Positions 12,054 to 13,582 of a stretch of 13,582 nt of DNA are shown here, in pieces. Within the stretch, counting starts at the first letter, position 1; every line of letters begins with the position of its first letter. The position numbers and the translations under genes are program-made. A model generated the notes under the pieces. It was not told the DNA's origin. It saw only the letters and a program-made list of their open reading frames with translations, and ran no database searches. The DNA is from GCA-2687025 sp964473525 (GTDB lineage: Bacteria > Poribacteria > WGA-4E > GCA-2687025): NCBI GenBank assembly GCA_964473525.1, contig CAYYPK010000076.1, positions 1 through 13,582 on the forward strand, given 5' to 3'.

Positions 12054-13582
12054 GTGGAAGAGGCAGCGCGCGAGTTCGACGCGCGGATGGTGCGTCTGTG
12101 TCTGAATGGTGATCGTGACGCTTTCGCCCAGCTCGTCGAACGATATCAAAGCGAGATTCTCCGGTACTGCATCAGCCAGACTCTAAACGCGTCCACTGCG
12201 GAGGAGTTGGCTCAGGAGGCTTTTCTGCGCGCTTACCAGCGACTGAGCCAACTCAAGTCACCGGATCGCTTCCAGCCCTGGTTGTACCGAATCGCCGGAA
12301 ACGTCGCGCACTCATACCGTAGAAAGCTGCGCGAGGAGCCCATGGATCCCGCGACGCATGTGCACATCAGCGCGGGCGAGATCGAGCAATACGGCACAGA
12401 CCGCCGCCGCGACATGCAAGAACTCGCCGAGAACGCGCTGCGCCTGATCCCCGCCAACATCCGGGCGTGCGTGGTGCTCCGCGTGTGCGAGGACATGTCG
12501 TACCGGGATATCGCGGAGCGATTGCACATTGCTCCCGCAGCTGCGGAAAGCCGAGTTCGTCGCGCGCTGCAGACCATGCGCGAATACATCAGCGGAATCG
12601 GCCGGGAAGACGAAGTACGCGACGTGCTGCGGTACGGTATCGCGGGAACGCTGATTGGACCAGACATCGTCTCTGCGGTGATGCAACGCGTCGCAGGTCT
12701 GCCCGACCCAAGGGACACCGACACGCCCGACCGCGATCTCCGTACCTCCGCAGCATTCAGTCTGGCCATCGTAAGCGCCGTCTTCGTCGGGGTTGGAGCC
12801 ATGAGTACGGGCACACGTGGCTCGGACGCGCCCACCACCGGGCGCCAAGCTGCCGCAACATCGGTGACGCCGCTATCTGCTATATCCTTCGGCGACTATG
12901 TAGGACCGATCGGTACGCCGGCTCTTACGGACGCGCCCAGTGGCGCGCTGTACGACTTCGAGTCGGGCGACATCACCGGATGGAGCGGACGCCATTACAA
13001 CCGTCGTCTCGACCGCTATCACACGGTTCCCGACGCAGCGCTCCATGTACAGAAGCTCGTGTTGGACAACCCGGCAATCCCAAACAGCCGAGGGTTGAGG
13101 TTCCAGAAGGAGGACAAGGGTCCTTACCTACTCTCGTCCCTTACCAGCCCCTCCTTTGGTCCCTTCACAGAGCCATTCGTCGCCGAGTGGGACGTCCTGC
13201 TGGGCGACGACAACTACGGCATGTACCTCGCGGAAGCGAGTCCTGACGCCGCCAACTCGGAATCCGAAGTGAAACTCGCGGGCATCTACTTCTCGGGTGA
13301 CACACTGACGGCGATGGCAGCGGGATACCCACGAATCGGCCACTACCAGCCCGACACGCTCTTCCACGTGCGAGTCGAGATGGATCCCCAGACTGCTACC
13401 TTCCGGCTACAGATCGACGGCAAGTCGAGTGATCTCACCGGATCCCCCCGAAGCCATGTCGCTACGGACAAGCTCCCCTTCGCCGGGACGTATTCCGGGA
13501 CAGGCTTCCGGCACATCGTCTTCGTCATGGGTCAGGCTGCCAGTCGTCAGTATTACGACAGCCAGATGATCTTGGATAACGT
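12054..13582 (+). CDS. ECF sigma factor fused to a membrane helix and extracytoplasmic jelly-roll-like domain (partial)
   Basis: The frame is open from GTG 12054 through the window end, 509 residues so far. GGAGG at 12045-12049 lies four bases before the GTG. In-frame TTGs at 12018 and 12021 are possible, and TAG at 12006 limits the start. Sigma region 2 is about 22-92 (ELAQEAFLRAYQRLSQL, then FQPWLYRIAGNVAHSYRR). Region 4 is about 122-176 (LRLIPANIRACVVLRV, then MSYRDIAERLHIAPAAAESRVRRAL). A helix at 233-250 (FSLAIVSAVFVGVGAM) crosses the membrane. A Ser/Thr/Ala-rich linker leads to a beta-rich domain from about 298 (YDFESGDITGWSG; then VAEWDVLLGDD; FHVRVEMDPQTATFRLQIDG), which looks like a concanavalin/LamG-type carbohydrate-binding fold. 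Cytoplasmic sigma plus external sensor in one chain suggests ligand-controlled release or tethering of sigma. There is no separate anti-sigma gene visible upstream. Confidence 0.9.
   Translation, partial: MEEAAREFDARMVRLCLNGDRDAFAQLVERYQSEILRYCISQTLNASTAEELAQEAFLRAYQRLSQLKSPDRFQPWLYRIAGNVAHSYRRKLREEPMDPATHVHISAGEIEQYGTDRRRDMQELAENALRLIPANIRACVVLRVCEDMSYRDIAERLHIAPAAAESRVRRALQTMREYISGIGREDEVRDVLRYGIAGTLIGPDIVSAVMQRVAGLPDPRDTDTPDRDLRTSAAFSLAIVSAVFVGVGAMSTGTRGSDAPTTGRQAAATSVTPLSAISFGDYVGPIGTPALTDAPSGALYDFESGDITGWSGRHYNRRLDRYHTVPDAALHVQKLVLDNPAIPNSRGLRFQKEDKGPYLLSSLTSPSFGPFTEPFVAEWDVLLGDDNYGMYLAEASPDAANSESEVKLAGIYFSGDTLTAMAAGYPRIGHYQPDTLFHVRVEMDPQTATFRLQIDGKSSDLTGSPRSHVATDKLPFAGTYSGTGFRHIVFVMGQAASRQYYDSQMILDN

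Noticed and set aside
1..13582. CRISPR arrays, tRNA or rRNA genes, insertion sequences
   Set aside because: I saw no regular spacer array, no TTCGA-loop tRNA fold, no rRNA signature and no transposase motif on either strand.

Overview
The window is GC-rich DNA from a free-living or environmental bacterium. The following point to a poorly studied phylum of the Hydrogenedentes, Planctomycetes or Lentisphaerae kind: a secreted PQQ-type propeller, a secreted PhoPQ-activated (PqaA-type) hydrolase, a beta-CASP ribonuclease, and an ECF sigma factor with a membrane-anchored sensor-like tail. That placement is an inference from gene content; there is no rRNA or other marker here. Coding density is low, with several gaps of 150-820 bases in which I find no convincing gene.

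Left part (1-2228). A primary-like or RpoH-like sigma-70 factor lies on the plus strand. Its flanks are rich in short repeats: four 11-bp tandem units, GTGCAC and ACGCGT palindromes on both sides, and a good extended -10 box. The protein ends in an acidic tail closing with QLSLF, a perfect match to the DNA sliding-clamp binding consensus. This is the most striking feature of the window. About 820 bases without a gene follow.

Middle-left (2229-6664). Three minus-strand genes encode a small RRM RNA-binding protein, a long pentapeptide-repeat protein joined through one membrane helix to an NTF2-like domain, and a secreted PQQ-like beta-propeller. The first two have perfect AGGAGG ribosome binding sites, but the in-frame codon at the right distance is ATC or ATT rather than ATG, GTG or TTG. 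This suggests non-canonical initiation.

Middle (6834-7915). A group of small genes: an 84-residue protein, a 52-residue protein and a 59-residue two-helix membrane protein on the plus strand, then an 83-residue helical protein on the minus strand. Two of them are under 60 residues.

Right part (8066-13582). A secreted PqaA-type alpha/beta hydrolase (minus) is divergent from a complete beta-CASP metallo-beta-lactamase-fold ribonuclease (plus). A MazG-like nucleotide pyrophosphohydrolase (minus) follows. Last is an ECF sigma factor fused to a membrane helix and an extracytoplasmic jelly-roll-like domain, which runs off the window end. The genes do not form one pathway. The recurring themes are transcription control at both ends, RNA handling (RRM, beta-CASP) and envelope proteins with single membrane spans or signal peptides.
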